Positions 1 through 8,695 of a stretch of 64,000 nucleotides of DNA are shown here, in pieces. Source of the stretch: CAVVDY01 sp963819645 (GTDB lineage Bacteria; Acidobacteriota; Terriglobia; Terriglobales; Acidobacteriaceae); contig CAWFWZ010000012.1 of NCBI GenBank assembly GCA_963819645.1, positions 124,001 through 188,000 of the forward strand, in the 5' to 3' direction. The notes below the pieces were generated by a model. That model was not told the origin of the DNA. It did not search any database and saw only the letters and a program-made list of their open reading frames with translations. A program made the translations under genes and the position numbers. Each line of letters begins with the position of its first letter. Position 1 is the first letter of the stretch.

Positions 1-280
1 AAACCCCGCTAGAGCTGGGCGAGCTGCTCTCGGTGCCGGTGGCGCGCAATCCCTCATTAACGCCGGAGCGTACCTGTCCCATGGCGCGTTCTGCGGTGCC
101 GCGAATTGACTCGACGCCGCGGTTGACCTTTTCACGCCCCTGCTCATAGGTGTCGCGCGCCGAGTTCGCCAGATCGTTCGCACGGTCGGCAATATTATTG
201 CGTGTCTCTTCGCCACTCATGGGAGCGAAAAGAATCCCCAGACCGATGCCCATTCCCAAACCAAACAGAAAACCCTTCAT
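1..280 (-). CDS. YtxH domain-containing protein (partial, C-terminus off the left edge)
   Basis: The gene reads leftward from an ATG at 280 and is cut by the window edge after about 93 codons. A good ribosome site (AGGAGG, complement of 285-290) lies just upstream. The N-terminus is a glycine-rich hydrophobic segment (MKGFLFGLGMGIGLG) ending in LFAPMSGEETR. That is the hallmark of YtxH-type small membrane-anchored stress proteins, whose LFAPxSGxExR motif follows the anchor. The rest is polar, Ala/Arg/Glu-rich and probably helical, and ends in a Ser-rich stretch. YtxH proteins are general-stress proteins of unknown biochemistry, so no specific function is claimed. Confidence 0.75.
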   Translation of the reverse strand, partial: MKGFLFGLGMGIGLGILFAPMSGEETRNNIADRANDLANSARDTYEQGREKVNRGVESIRGTAERAMGQVRSGVNEGLRATGTESSSPSSSGV

Positions 281-396
281 GCCTTCCTCCTAACTTATCG
301 GTGAACAAATTTTGTCTTACGTTTCAGTTCTACCCAAGAGAGATGCGGCCAGCAGACGTAAGTTTGCCGGAAGCCGGACGCGTTCATCGGCGCAGC

Positions 397-422
397 AAAA
401 ACCGGCCGCCTAAGCGACCGGT
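397..422 (-). terminator. Intrinsic terminator after the YfgM-like TPR gene
   Basis: Read on the minus strand, the stem ACCGGTCGC (422-414) pairs with GCGGCCGGT (409-401), with one wobble pair and a TTAG loop. A short T run (401-397) follows. It sits about 25 bases after the stop of the gene at 447-1193. Confidence 0.6.
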
Positions 423-446
423 CGAGTAACCAGAAATGAATGAGAG

Positions 447-1193
447 CTACTGCTGGGTTGGCTGTGGTACTGCCGGGGCCGGGCCGAGCGCCTGCAGCTT
501 CTGGGTCGCGACCTGCCCAATCGGAGTTGTGGGGCTCTCCTTTTGCAGCTGCTCGTAAAGCTTGCGGGCATCCTGTGGCTGATTGTTGGCCTGGTAGAGC
601 TCAGCCAGTTCAAACTGCGGGGTCCACTTGCCCACCGAATTGGCAGGATGATCGATCAACTGCTTATACAGGTCGATGGCCTTGGTTGTCTGGTTGGAGT
701 CGGCGTACAGGCCGGCCAGCGCCAGCTTCGCCAGTCCCGCCAGGCTCTTGTCCCAACCGGACGCAACCTCGCTGAGCTGCTTCTCGGCTGCTGCGGTGTC
801 TCCCATGTCGCGCAGGGTGACTCCTTCAAAGTAGCGCGCGATGCGGCCCGACTCAGTAAACGAATATTTCTGAGCAATTTGCGCGAATTCCGCGTTGGCT
901 GCCTTGGCCCGTTCCGCGGCTGACGCATAGGTGAGCATTTCGGGAGTTGCCGGCTGGCCTGCCGGCCGAATCGCCGCATTGTACTTGTCGATGGCCGCGC
1001 CCAGCATACCGCGGGCCTGCTGGTTGCGATAGCCGACGTAGGTCCAGCCACCGATGATCACGGCCAGAATCACCGCAACCGCGACTGCCGCCATGATCAG
1101 GGTTGTCTGGTTTTCAGACGCCCAACCGAGGGTTTCGACTGTAGTCGCTCTGAATTCGTCTGTCTTAAGTTGATGTCGAGTGGAACTGCGCAC
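447..1193 (-). CDS. YfgM-like single-pass membrane protein with TPR-like repeats
   Basis: This is a 248-residue protein. A short cytoplasmic N-terminus (RHQLKTDEFRA) is followed by one membrane helix at about residues 31-54 and then an Ala/Gln-rich extracytoplasmic region with TPR-like helix pairs at about 90-235. The tail is Pro/Gln-rich. The order of KxDEF-type N-terminus, single helix and TPR domain matches the YfgM family, known in enterobacteria as a SecYEG/PpiD-associated periplasmic chaperone component. A chaperone or translocon-associated role here is inferred from architecture only. It is divergently transcribed from the kinase gene at 1413 across about 220 bases, where promoters for both would lie. 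Confidence 0.7.
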   Translation of the reverse strand: MRSSTRHQLKTDEFRATTVETLGWASENQTTLIMAAVAVAVILAVIIGGWTYVGYRNQQARGMLGAAIDKYNAAIRPAGQPATPEMLTYASAAERAKAANAEFAQIAQKYSFTESGRIARYFEGVTLRDMGDTAAAEKQLSEVASGWDKSLAGLAKLALAGLYADSNQTTKAIDLYKQLIDHPANSVGKWTPQFELAELYQANNQPQDARKLYEQLQKESPTTPIGQVATQKLQALGPAPAVPQPTQQ

Positions 1194-1412
1194 GAATTGT
1201 CCTTATGTGGAATTGCCGGAAGGCGGGCAAACTAAAAGTCTAACAGGCGCGCAATTTCAGGGTCAAACGGCAGTTCAGCATGACTATCGCTCGCAGCTCA
1301 CTGAATCTGGGTATTCAGTTGAGTCTAGCCGCCAAGCTCTCCTTGCCAGTCAACTGCGTACGCCGTAGTATCAGAATCCGGCGGGGTTTGTGACCGCAGG
1401 CCTTTTGATCCT

Positions 1413-3548
1413 ATGGGTGACGACGGCAGTCCCAACGAGTTCACTGCTGGGGGGACGCCTCCCGGCGCTGCAGTCGGCGAGGTCGTAGGCAAGAATTATG
1501 AAATTCTTGACCTTGCCGGAGCTGGCGGAATGGGATTGGTGTTCCGGGCTCGGGACTTACGCCTGCAGCGCATTGTTGCCCTCAAGTTCCTGCCCTCTCA
1601 AATCACCGCCAGCGAAAGAGACAAACAGCGCTTCCTGAACGAGGCGCGCACCGCCTCAGCGCTTGATCATCCCAACATCGGCGTGATTCATGGCGTAGAA
1701 GAGACGGCGGACGGCCGCGCCTTCATCGTGATGGGATTCTACGAAGGCGAGTCTCTGGCCGACAGAATCCACCGTACTGGAGCTCTTGCGCCCGCCGAAG
1801 CCGTCGATATCGCCACCCAGATCGCGTGCGGACTGGCCGAGGCACACAAGCACAACATCACCCACCGCGACATCAAGCCGTCGAACATCATGATCACGCC
1901 GCAGGGTGTGGCCAAGATTGTGGACTTTGGCTTGGCCCGGGTCTCAGAACAGACGATTACCGGCTCATTTGGCCCTGTCGGCACAGTTGATTACATGTCG
2001 CCCGAGCAAGCCTTGGGCGAGCCCATCGATCACCGCACCGACTTATGGTCTTTAGGAGTCGTGTTGGTCGAAATGGTGACCGGGCAAAATCCCTTTCATC
2101 GCGAAAGAGCCTCGGCAACCATTTTTGCCGTAGTGAATGCAGCTCCGAAACGCATGACCGGAGTACCCCTGGAGTTGCAGGAGGTGATTTACCGGGCGCT
2201 GTCGAAAGACGCCGCTACTCGTTATCAAAACGCTGCGGAATTTGTGGCAGACCTGGATAACGTCGCACCGCAAGTCAGCGGAGCTTCGGCAGCAGTCACC
2301 AAGCGAAGCAGGCCATCGTCAGCTTTGCGACGGTCCATTGAGCGGGCGTCGCTTCCATCGTGGCAGCCCGAAGTTCCTGCAAGGCCGTGGTGGCGGACGT
2401 GGTGGGCGGGCCTGTCCGCACTCATTCTCGTACTGCTGGCCTTGCTGGCGATTCGTCCTCTGCGAGAAAGGCTGCAATCGCCCTTCAGCTCCGCTCCGCA
2501 GGAGATGCACGTTGCAGTGTTGCCATTCACGAATCTGGGCAACGATCCGGACAATCAGGCCTTGGCCGACGGCTTAATGGAATCGCTGGCGGGAGAGCTT
2601 TCGAACCTGAAGCTTGGCGACAAATCGCTATGGGTGGTACCGACCAGCGAAGTGCGGCGTTTGAAAGTGACCGATCCCAGCGCAGCCCTGAATCAGCTCG
2701 GAGCCACCATGGTCGTGAAAGGCACGGTAGATCGCGAAGGCCAGGATGTTCGCCTGAACGTCGACCTGATCGACACCAGGAACATGCGCCAAATCGGATC
2801 AGTCAATGTGGAGGATGCCGCAGGTAATTTTGCGACGTTGCAGAATGATGCCGTCGCACAATTAGCCCGGCTGATGAATATCAACGTGACGGCCGACATG
2901 CTCCGCAATACAGGCGGGTCGGTGGGGCCCGCGGCTTACCAGCAGTATCTCAGCGCAACTGGCTACATGCAGCGCTACGACAAGCCGGGAAATCTCGACT
3001 TGGCGATCCGGGCACTGCAGTCGGCCGTCAAGACGGATCCGCGTTTCGCTTTAGGGTATTCGCAGCTCGGCGAGGCTTACCGGTTGAAATACGTACGCGA
3101 ACAGAATCCAGCATGGCTGAATGAAGCTCTGGCCAACTGCCAGAAAGCGGTCGAGCTCGATGATCGGCTTCCATCCGTGTATGTCACCCTGGGTAACATC
3201 CACAACAAGACCGGCGAGTACGCTTTGGCGGTGCAGGAATTTCAGCGCGCTCTGGAGTTGGACCCGCGCAATTCACCGGCGGATCTGGGCTTGGCCAGTT
3301 CTTACGAAAGGGCTGGACGCATTGCCGACGCGGAAGCCGCGTTCAAAAAAGCCGCTGATCTGCGTCCCGATAGTTGGGATGGCTACGAGGAACTGGGGCT
3401 GTTCTACAACCGGCAGGCCAAGTATCCACAAGCGATTGCCGCCTATAAGCGAGCGCTGGAGATCACGCCCGACAATGCCCAGGTCTACTTGAACCTCGGC
3501 GGCGCCTACATCGAAGCCGGCGATCCTGAAACAGTTTCCCCAGGCTGA
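1413..3548 (+). CDS. Serine/threonine protein kinase with TPR repeats (N-terminal portion, frameshifted)
   Basis: This is a membrane-anchored Hanks-type kinase. The kinase domain spans about residues 28-290, with glycine loop GAGGMG (35-41), catalytic Lys58 in VALKF, HRD at 151-153 and DFG at 171-173. One membrane helix lies at about 328-346 (WAGLSALILVLLALLAI). A TolB/FlgO-like segment follows, starting VAVLPFTNLG and then ADGLMESL, and TPR helices run from about residue 490. The frame ends at a stop at 3546. The homologous reading continues in the next frame, and one extra base near 3527 explains the break: GGC GAT CCG AAA CAG is expected, and an inserted T is seen. The whole protein would be about 891 residues, to 4089. 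Substrates are unknown. Confidence 0.85.
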   Translation: MGDDGSPNEFTAGGTPPGAAVGEVVGKNYEILDLAGAGGMGLVFRARDLRLQRIVALKFLPSQITASERDKQRFLNEARTASALDHPNIGVIHGVEETADGRAFIVMGFYEGESLADRIHRTGALAPAEAVDIATQIACGLAEAHKHNITHRDIKPSNIMITPQGVAKIVDFGLARVSEQTITGSFGPVGTVDYMSPEQALGEPIDHRTDLWSLGVVLVEMVTGQNPFHRERASATIFAVVNAAPKRMTGVPLELQEVIYRALSKDAATRYQNAAEFVADLDNVAPQVSGASAAVTKRSRPSSALRRSIERASLPSWQPEVPARPWWRTWWAGLSALILVLLALLAIRPLRERLQSPFSSAPQEMHVAVLPFTNLGNDPDNQALADGLMESLAGELSNLKLGDKSLWVVPTSEVRRLKVTDPSAALNQLGATMVVKGTVDREGQDVRLNVDLIDTRNMRQIGSVNVEDAAGNFATLQNDAVAQLARLMNINVTADMLRNTGGSVGPAAYQQYLSATGYMQRYDKPGNLDLAIRALQSAVKTDPRFALGYSQLGEAYRLKYVREQNPAWLNEALANCQKAVELDDRLPSVYVTLGNIHNKTGEYALAVQEFQRALELDPRNSPADLGLASSYERAGRIADAEAAFKKAADLRPDSWDGYEELGLFYNRQAKYPQAIAAYKRALEITPDNAQVYLNLGGAYIEAGDPETVSPG

Positions 3549-3573
3549 GCAGGCACTGAAGAAGTCGCTCGCC

Positions 3574-4089
3574 ATGAATCCCAGTTATGCGGTGTACGCG
3601 AACCTGGGCTCCCTCTATGCAATAGAGAAGAAGTGGGCAGAGGCTGCGGACGTAGCAGAAAAGGCCTTGGCTTTGAATAGCAATGACTATCTGGTTTGGG
3701 ACAATCTGGCAGGCTACTACAAATGGCTGAACCAGAAGGACAAGCTAGAGCAAGTGCGGGCGCGCATGCTGCCGATGGTCGAAAGTAGAGTAGCGAGTGA
3801 TCCTCGTGACGCCATGGCGCAGGCGGTTCTGGCAAATCTATATGCCGAGAAGGGTATGAAGACCCAGGCGTTGACCCGCATTCGATCCGCCGAAGAGCTT
3901 TCCCCCGATGATCCGGAAGTGCTCCAGGAGGTTGGGGACGCGGCTGAAAAACTTGGTGACCGCAAGGCAGCTTTGGGATACATTAACCGTGCCTTGCAGA
4001 AAGGCGCCACCATCGACAGTCTGGCCAGCGATCCGGATTTACAGGAACTCGTTAAAGATCCGGGTGTGAAGCTTCCCGCCAAGTCATAA
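3574..4089 (+). CDS. C-terminal TPR portion of the Ser/Thr kinase (same gene, shifted frame)
   Basis: These 171 residues of TPR helices (SYAVYANLGSLYAIEKKWAE and following repeats) belong to the kinase gene that starts at 1413. The in-frame coding actually extends upstream of this ATG to about 3528, where the sequence reads KQFPQAEQALKKSLAMNPSY. That joins the upstream residues NLGGAYIEAGDP without a gap. There is no separate ribosome site or promoter. The fragment would not be a gene of its own if the indel at about 3527 is a sequence error. The TPRs would form a superhelical protein-binding scaffold outside the membrane. Confidence 0.7.
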   Translation: MNPSYAVYANLGSLYAIEKKWAEAADVAEKALALNSNDYLVWDNLAGYYKWLNQKDKLEQVRARMLPMVESRVASDPRDAMAQAVLANLYAEKGMKTQALTRIRSAEELSPDDPEVLQEVGDAAEKLGDRKAALGYINRALQKGATIDSLASDPDLQELVKDPGVKLPAKS

Positions 4090-4164
4090 CGGCCCGCTCA
4101 GCAAGGTTCTAAACCCGGAACGGCGGTGCCGGCCCGGAATCCCCACTTCGGAGAAAAATCAGTC

Positions 4165-4473
4165 ATGGCCGTCCCCATTACGATCACCCAAGTCAACGGT
4201 GTTTACACCATATCGCCGACGACGCCTGGTTCCCCCGATGCGAGCGCCTTTGAAATTACGAACGATTGCTCTGCCGGGGTTACCGTCTTCTTTCAGGTGT
4301 ATGGAAACGCTGCGAGTCCCTTTCCTCCGAGTCAGAACATTGCAGGCAATGGGGGTACCTACACCACTCCAACCCTCAACTCGGGATCGGTTGTTTTTAT
4401 GGTCACCGCGCAAGGCGGTTCTAATGCGATGCATGTCATTCACATCGGCAGCACCATGCGCGCGGCCTATTAA
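4165..4473 (+). CDS. Small hypothetical beta-rich protein (102 aa)
   Basis: I chose ATG 4165 because GGAGA lies about 10 bases upstream; the 4126 start has no site. The product begins MAVPITITQVNGVYTI. It is rich in Thr, Ser, Gly and Val, has an aromatic/hydrophobic alternation typical of a beta-sandwich, and has a single Cys. No signal peptide or membrane helix is visible. It follows the kinase gene by 75 bases on the same strand and could be co-transcribed. I do not recognise the family. Small Acidobacteria proteins of this type are usually annotated as hypothetical. Confidence 0.6.
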   Translation: MAVPITITQVNGVYTISPTTPGSPDASAFEITNDCSAGVTVFFQVYGNAASPFPPSQNIAGNGGTYTTPTLNSGSVVFMVTAQGGSNAMHVIHIGSTMRAAY

Positions 4474-4546
4474 GCTGGCGCGGGTCTCTTCTTTGCGGCC
4501 GCGTGATGGTGTACGCGGTCGCAGCCTTTAATGAGAAAGGTCATAC

Positions 4547-4759
4547 AGAAGGGGCGCGCCTTCAGGCACGCCAAAAGGGCGGCAGTTTCCTCGGCTTCAG
4601 CCGCTGCGGGTATAGAGCCCGGAGTACACCTGTGCAGTAAGCGACACACAGAACTCGTCATTTGCTGGCGAGAGAATAGAAGTCCCCTCAGGGGCTAAAA
4701 GCCCGGGTTTCAAGGCGGTCCGTCGCGACGCGGCTGAAGCCGCGCCCTTTCAAAAAAAG
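4547..4759. repeat. MITE-like palindromic repeat, copy 1
   Basis: This fills the 304-base gap between the gene ending at 4473 and the DUF3443 gene. Left edge GAAGGGGCGCGCC (4549-4560) and right edge CGCGCCCTTTC (about 4741-4751) are imperfect inverted repeats. Inside are hairpins GGCGCGCCTTCAGGCACGCC (4553-4572), CGGCTTCAGCCG (4592-4603), GGGGCTAAAAGCCC and GCGGCTGAAGCCGC (4730-4743). The same edges and internal order recur at 10236-10391. No protein-coding sequence is seen. Confidence 0.65.
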
Positions 4760-4777
4760 AAGGTCAACGCCCATCGG

Positions 4778-5164
4778 CTAATACGCCCAGAACGGCCCCG
4801 GACCCAACGGAGTATTCGCTCGCTCAATCGCGGTGAAGATGTTCCTACCGTAAAAGAATGGCAAGCCCCAATCGAACCTAAGCGGCCTGGCTTTCGACGG
4901 TCCGGCGAGTGTGGGGAAAACCGCAAACGTCGGATTATTGGTGAACAGGTCCATCGCGTTATCAACGCTAAAGGTGATTGCCGAACTCGCGTTGTTTGTC
5001 CCCACATTGGTCGCGCTGATGGACTGGGTTGAAGCCGGACAGTAGTACTGACTGAAATTGCCGGTGCATGTGGGTAATTGCGTCACCGTCGTCGAGTCAA
5101 GGAAGTAGTTTGCGTTCAAGCCACTGCTGATGCTGCCCGGGTAGTTCGTGGTGTTGTACGTCAC
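4778..5164 (-). CDS. C-terminal portion of the DUF3443 protein (shifted frame)
   Basis: These 128 residues continue the gene at 5161-6762. The true junction lies near 5203, where one G appears to be missing (GGC CCG GCT GCG GCT TAC expected). The restored reading is NNAVGPAAAYTTDSNGNF and then VTYNTTNYPGS, which DUF3443 proteins carry at this point. The segment contains an SGLNANYFLDS stretch where family members usually have a second Asp-Ser-Gly motif; that Asp is not present here. It ends with a beta-rich C-terminal region and FWAY. It is probably secreted. Confidence 0.7.
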   Translation of the reverse strand: MTYNTTNYPGSISSGLNANYFLDSTTVTQLPTCTGNFSQYYCPASTQSISATNVGTNNASSAITFSVDNAMDLFTNNPTFAVFPTLAGPSKARPLRFDWGLPFFYGRNIFTAIERANTPLGPGPFWAY

Positions 5165-6762
5165 CAGGAAATTGCCGTTCGAATCTGTGGTGTAAGCCGC
5201 AGCGGGCCGACGGCGTTATTCGACTGCGTGCCGATTCCCAGGAGGAGCGTACCGCTCACTGTCGTCTGACCCGGCGGACTAACGGCGGGCAGTTGTAACA
5301 GCACTCCGTTATTGTCGCCCGGTAGAAATGGAACAGGGTTGAGCACCTGGCTGGTGGTTGCTAGCGCGATCGAACTGCAAGCCGCGCCCACTGGACATGA
5401 GTAATAGACGTTGGTCGGGGCCTGGGTGCAGGCCGTGCCACAATCCTGCGCGAACAACCCAACTCCCAGGATGCCGTTGGCGCCGAGAGCCGACAACGTG
5501 CTCAGGTCGGTGGTTCCGTTGCTGCAACTGGATGGAGCCGTCGGCTCGCCCGCTTGCCCAATCACCTGGACTGTCAAATTAGAAGCTTGTTCGCCGTCCA
5601 GCATCACATCTGCCTGCGCGACGGATCCCCAGAGGAATCCAGCTGCAAGCGGGAAGCATTCGTTCAAGGGATTGCGATCTGGAGCAAGCGTCTGCGGCAA
5701 GGCTAAACTCAGCTCTCCGCCGGCGGCGCCGGAAGCGAGCAGCCGAACGCCCGTTGAGCCGGTGTCCACCAGCAGATGATCAATCGTCTGGCAGCTAGCG
5801 GTTCCGGGAACGCAGATTGTGGCGCTGGCGAACGCACCGTTCACATACGAGTTTGCCGGTCCGGCATCGACCGTGACCGGCACAACGTTACTGCCCGCCG
5901 CGACCGGATTCACCGTCACCGTACTCGAGCCCGACAGGGCCGGATTCTGCAGCGAGGTTGCCGTCACCGGAACCGCGGTGGCCGAACTGACAGTCGGCGC
6001 CACGTAGAGGCCGGACGGAGTCGCGGCGCCTGGGCTTGCGGCCCACGACACCGCGGGACTGAAGTTTCCTGTGCCGTTAACTGTGGCCGTGCATTGACTG
6101 TCCTGATTGGATTGAATCATTGCTAACGCGCAGTTCACGGTGACCGAGCTGACGGTGCCCGACGGGCTGACGTTCAGGGTTGTAAATGCCGACTTGCTGC
6201 TGTCCTCCACCGAGGTAGCAGTCGCCGTGATTTGAGTGTTCGTAGGCACCAGTGGCGCGGTAAACAGTCCGGAACTGGAGATGGTGCCCGAACTGACGCT
6301 CCACGTAACAGTTTTGTCGAAGTCACCGCTGCCACTAACCGTAGCCGAGCATTGGCTGGTTTGCGCTGACTGAAGAATGCTTGGTGAGCAGGACACACTC
6401 AGGGAAATGATGTTCGGGCCCGTTGGGTTCACGGTTACCTGGTAGGCACCGCTTATGTTGCCATCGACCTTGGAGATAGCCGTGATGACGGGCCTCTGCT
6501 GCGAGGTGACCATGGGGGCGGTAAATTGTCCCGAAGACGAAATCGAACCTTGATTGGAACCCCATACTACGGCTTGGTTGATGTTCCCCGATCCGCTAAC
6601 AACGGCCAGGCATTGGCTGGTTCCACCTGAGGTGATGGTGGCGGGCGAGCAGGTGACGGTTACCGTTGTGACGCTTGGCGAGCCACTGCCACAGGCGGAC
6701 AGCAACGCGAGTGTGGCCAATACCACCAGCAAACTGAATTTGCCCACGTCTAGTCTCTTCAT
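5161..6762 (-). CDS. DUF3443 domain lipoprotein with three Ig-like repeats (N-terminal portion, frameshifted)
   Basis: The start is ATG 6762, whose ATGA overlaps the stop of the DUF2844 gene (4-base overlap, translational coupling). A lipoprotein signal ends in LLSACGSG, with the lipidated Cys at about residue 22. Three tandem repeats of about 85 residues follow (BIG2-like), each with a paired-Cys motif such as VTCSPATITSGGTSQC. The DUF3443 region starts at about residue 300 and contains LLVDTGSTGVRL and GILGVGLFAQDCG, which resemble the first active-site strand of pepsin-type aspartic peptidases. The reading is broken near 5203 by an apparent one-base deletion and continues at 4778-5164. Function is unproven. 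Confidence 0.8.
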   Translation of the reverse strand: MKRLDVGKFSLLVVLATLALLSACGSGSPSVTTVTVTCSPATITSGGTSQCLAVVSGSGNINQAVVWGSNQGSISSSGQFTAPMVTSQQRPVITAISKVDGNISGAYQVTVNPTGPNIISLSVSCSPSILQSAQTSQCSATVSGSGDFDKTVTWSVSSGTISSSGLFTAPLVPTNTQITATATSVEDSSKSAFTTLNVSPSGTVSSVTVNCALAMIQSNQDSQCTATVNGTGNFSPAVSWAASPGAATPSGLYVAPTVSSATAVPVTATSLQNPALSGSSTVTVNPVAAGSNVVPVTVDAGPANSYVNGAFASATICVPGTASCQTIDHLLVDTGSTGVRLLASGAAGGELSLALPQTLAPDRNPLNECFPLAAGFLWGSVAQADVMLDGEQASNLTVQVIGQAGEPTAPSSCSNGTTDLSTLSALGANGILGVGLFAQDCGTACTQAPTNVYYSCPVGAACSSIALATTSQVLNPVPFLPGDNNGVLLQLPAVSPPGQTTVSGTLLLGIGTQSNNAVGPLRLTPQIRTAISW

Positions 6763-7244
6763 TGGATTTCGCTCGCCTGCACACCGCTCGGCAGCGCTGT
6801 TGGAAGGTAAGCCCGTCCGCGAAATGCGCGCAGATGACCGCTTTGCTGGACCACCAGGGTGGGAGTCTCGATAACCAGCGGCCCGCCGGGCTGGGGTTGG
6901 CGCTGTTGGGAAGCCTGCCGGAATTGCTCGAAGTACGAACCAAGGAGCTGCTGCAGGTCCGGTGTGGTTGGCCCTTCCCATGTCACGCCGAAGACCGATC
7001 CGCCGGGAGAAACGAACTCGCGTACCGTCTGCCCGTTCGAAGTCCGGATCTCCTGAATCGTATAGCGCGCACTGGAGACGCTGCGCAGCGTGCCATTCAT
7101 GTGGACGGAATCGCGGTGTACCGAGGCGGAATTGCCGCCCAGTGCCGCCCACGCGGGAGACACCACTCCCAGCAACGCGAACAGAACGATACGGCGAGCG
7201 GTTCCTCTACCGGGAAATCCGAATAACGAAGAGTCCGAATTCAT
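6759..7244 (-). CDS. DUF2844 domain-containing secreted protein
   Basis: The start is ATG 7244 (MNSDSSLFGF), with AAAGGA about 8 bases upstream on the minus strand; an upstream ATG at 7271 lacks a site. The N-terminus has a basic/hydrophobic export signal (RIVLFALLGVVSPAWAALGG). The mature part is about 120 residues and includes YTIQEIRTSNGQTVREFV and VFGVTWEGPTTPDLQ, typical of DUF2844. This gene overlaps the downstream DUF3443 gene by four bases. The two families are regularly found adjacent, so they probably act together at the cell surface, but neither has an assigned activity. Confidence 0.8.
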   Translation of the reverse strand: MNSDSSLFGFPGRGTARRIVLFALLGVVSPAWAALGGNSASVHRDSVHMNGTLRSVSSARYTIQEIRTSNGQTVREFVSPGGSVFGVTWEGPTTPDLQQLLGSYFEQFRQASQQRQPQPGGPLVIETPTLVVQQSGHLRAFRGRAYLPTALPSGVQASEIQ

Positions 7245-7515
7245 TAAGATCCTTTTCACCCGGGCCGGCATTCAGAACTCTAAGCCGCCAATGCGCCGCG
7301 GAGTTCCGCCCTGGTGTGAATCAACCTCTCACATCATAGCTGGGCTGGAACTTACGGTGTAAACGCATTTTGCGAGAACATGTTTTGCCGACCTCGGATC
7401 GTCGGCGTTCGCCAAAAAGGCGCACATCAACAAAGCCGGAGGCAATGGCGAGCGCGGCAGGCTTTTTCAAGATGTCTCCGATGGGAGTTGTTGTACCTTG
7501 CGCGCCCGCACGTCG
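7245..7515. other. Intergenic region upstream of DUF2844
   Basis: About 270 bases between the DUF2844 start and the terminator of the next gene. On the minus strand, TTTACA (about 7358) and TATGAT (about 7332) could form a loosely spaced promoter for the DUF2844/DUF3443 pair. A small hairpin CCGAC...GTCGG lies at about 7389-7407. The short reading frames here lack ribosome sites and I do not call them. Confidence 0.3.
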
Positions 7516-7545
7516 CAAACAAAAAGGGCGGCACGTGGCCGCCCT
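7516..7545 (-). terminator. Intrinsic terminator of the TPR gene at 7563
   Basis: Minus-strand stem GGGCGGC (7544-7538) / GCCGCCC (7532-7526) with a five-base loop, followed by TTTTTGTTT (7525-7517). It is a strong classical Rho-independent terminator 18 bases after the stop codon. Confidence 0.85.
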
Positions 7546-7562
7546 GAGGAAGATTCACCGGC

Positions 7563-8620
7563 TTACTGCTTTTTGCCGGAACTGGTCTTACCTTTGCCGT
7601 ACGTTGTCTCGACTTTAGTCCCCAGCGCCTCGAGATAACCCTTAGCCTGGGTAACCAGCGGACCATCAGGCTTCAACTCGATGTACTTCTGAAACGACTC
7701 AGCCGTACCTGGTGGTGCAATCATTTTGTTGGTTTTCGGGTCTAACGTTGCCATCGCAATCAGGTTTTCGCCTTTGTAATAGTAAGCTTCAGCGCGGTTC
7801 GGATCGGCCGCGATGGACTTGTCGAACGCCGCAATCGCCTCCTTCGGATGCTGCGTGTTGGTAAACACGGCACCCTCGTTAAAGAAGTACATTGCGGCAT
7901 TGGCGGGCTCAGCCTGGGCAGCGGCGTTATATTCCTGGACGGCTTTATCGGTCTGCCCCGACTTGGCATACGAGTCAGCCAGGCCGCTCATATAGCCACC
8001 ATTGGTCGGCTTAAGCTGAAGCGCTTTGTTGTAGGCGTCAATCGCCTCCGGATACTTCTTGGCGCCGCGATAGGCATCGCCCAGGTAGCCCCACAGCAGG
8101 TCCTGCGTAGGATTCTGGTCGGCCACCGGCTGCAGCAGCGCGATAGCCTGATCGTAGTTACCGCCCTTCTCCAACTCTCGCGCCTGGGCGAGCAGCCCGT
8201 TCAGGTTCTTGATTTTTTCGTTGGCCGCCTTGGCTTCTTCATACTTCTTCAGCTGCTCTGGAGTCGGACCCTGACCTGCCAAATCTTTTTTCAGGTCAAA
8301 GTTGACGGCAGTCTCCTGGCTCGCGGCGACGGGAACTTTGCCGAAAGCGTCGATGCGCTTGCCATCTTTGTCCAGGAGGATCGCGTTGTAGGTTCCGGCG
8401 GGCACGCCCAGTACTACGTATTCGCCCTTGTTGCCGGTCTTGCTGGTCATCTTCTTGCCGGTTTCGATGTTATCCAACTCGACAGTGCCGTCGGTGATGG
8501 CTTTGCCGTCCTGATCTTTGGCAGAACCTTTTACCGTACCGGACTGAGCCATTGCCGGAATGACACTGAGACCGGCCAGACATGGCCAGGATAGAAAGCG
8601 AGAAGTAGAAATCTTTTCAT
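7563..8620 (-). CDS. Secreted protein: carboxypeptidase-like regulatory (beta-sandwich) domain plus TPRs, frameshift in signal peptide
   Basis: GGAGG (8629-8633) lies eight bases upstream of ATG 8620, which begins MKRFLLLAF. After one missing base near 8598 the reading continues LSWPCLAGLSVIPAMAQ, giving a normal cleavable signal peptide. The open frame without correction starts only at an unrelated upstream codon (8642). The mature protein has a carboxypeptidase-regulatory-like domain (about residues 25-105, TVKGSAKDQDGKAITDGTVE), a charged linker, and four or five TPR units (about 135-330) with the classic pattern GDAYRGAKKYPEAIDAYNKA. It ends in a Lys-rich tail. It is probably a periplasmic scaffold; partners are unknown. 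Confidence 0.75.
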
Positions 8621-8695
8621 GATGTTTGCCTCCGTCGCGCACCCAACCTTACAAGGTGTCGCGCGAGCTTGATTAGTGCTTCCGGGGCCCGCAAC

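Noticed and set aside
5161..7152. Using the full 663-codon frame as the DUF3443 gene
   Set aside because: The first 130 codons overlap the DUF2844 gene in another frame. The lipoprotein signal and the ATGA overlap place the real start at 6762.
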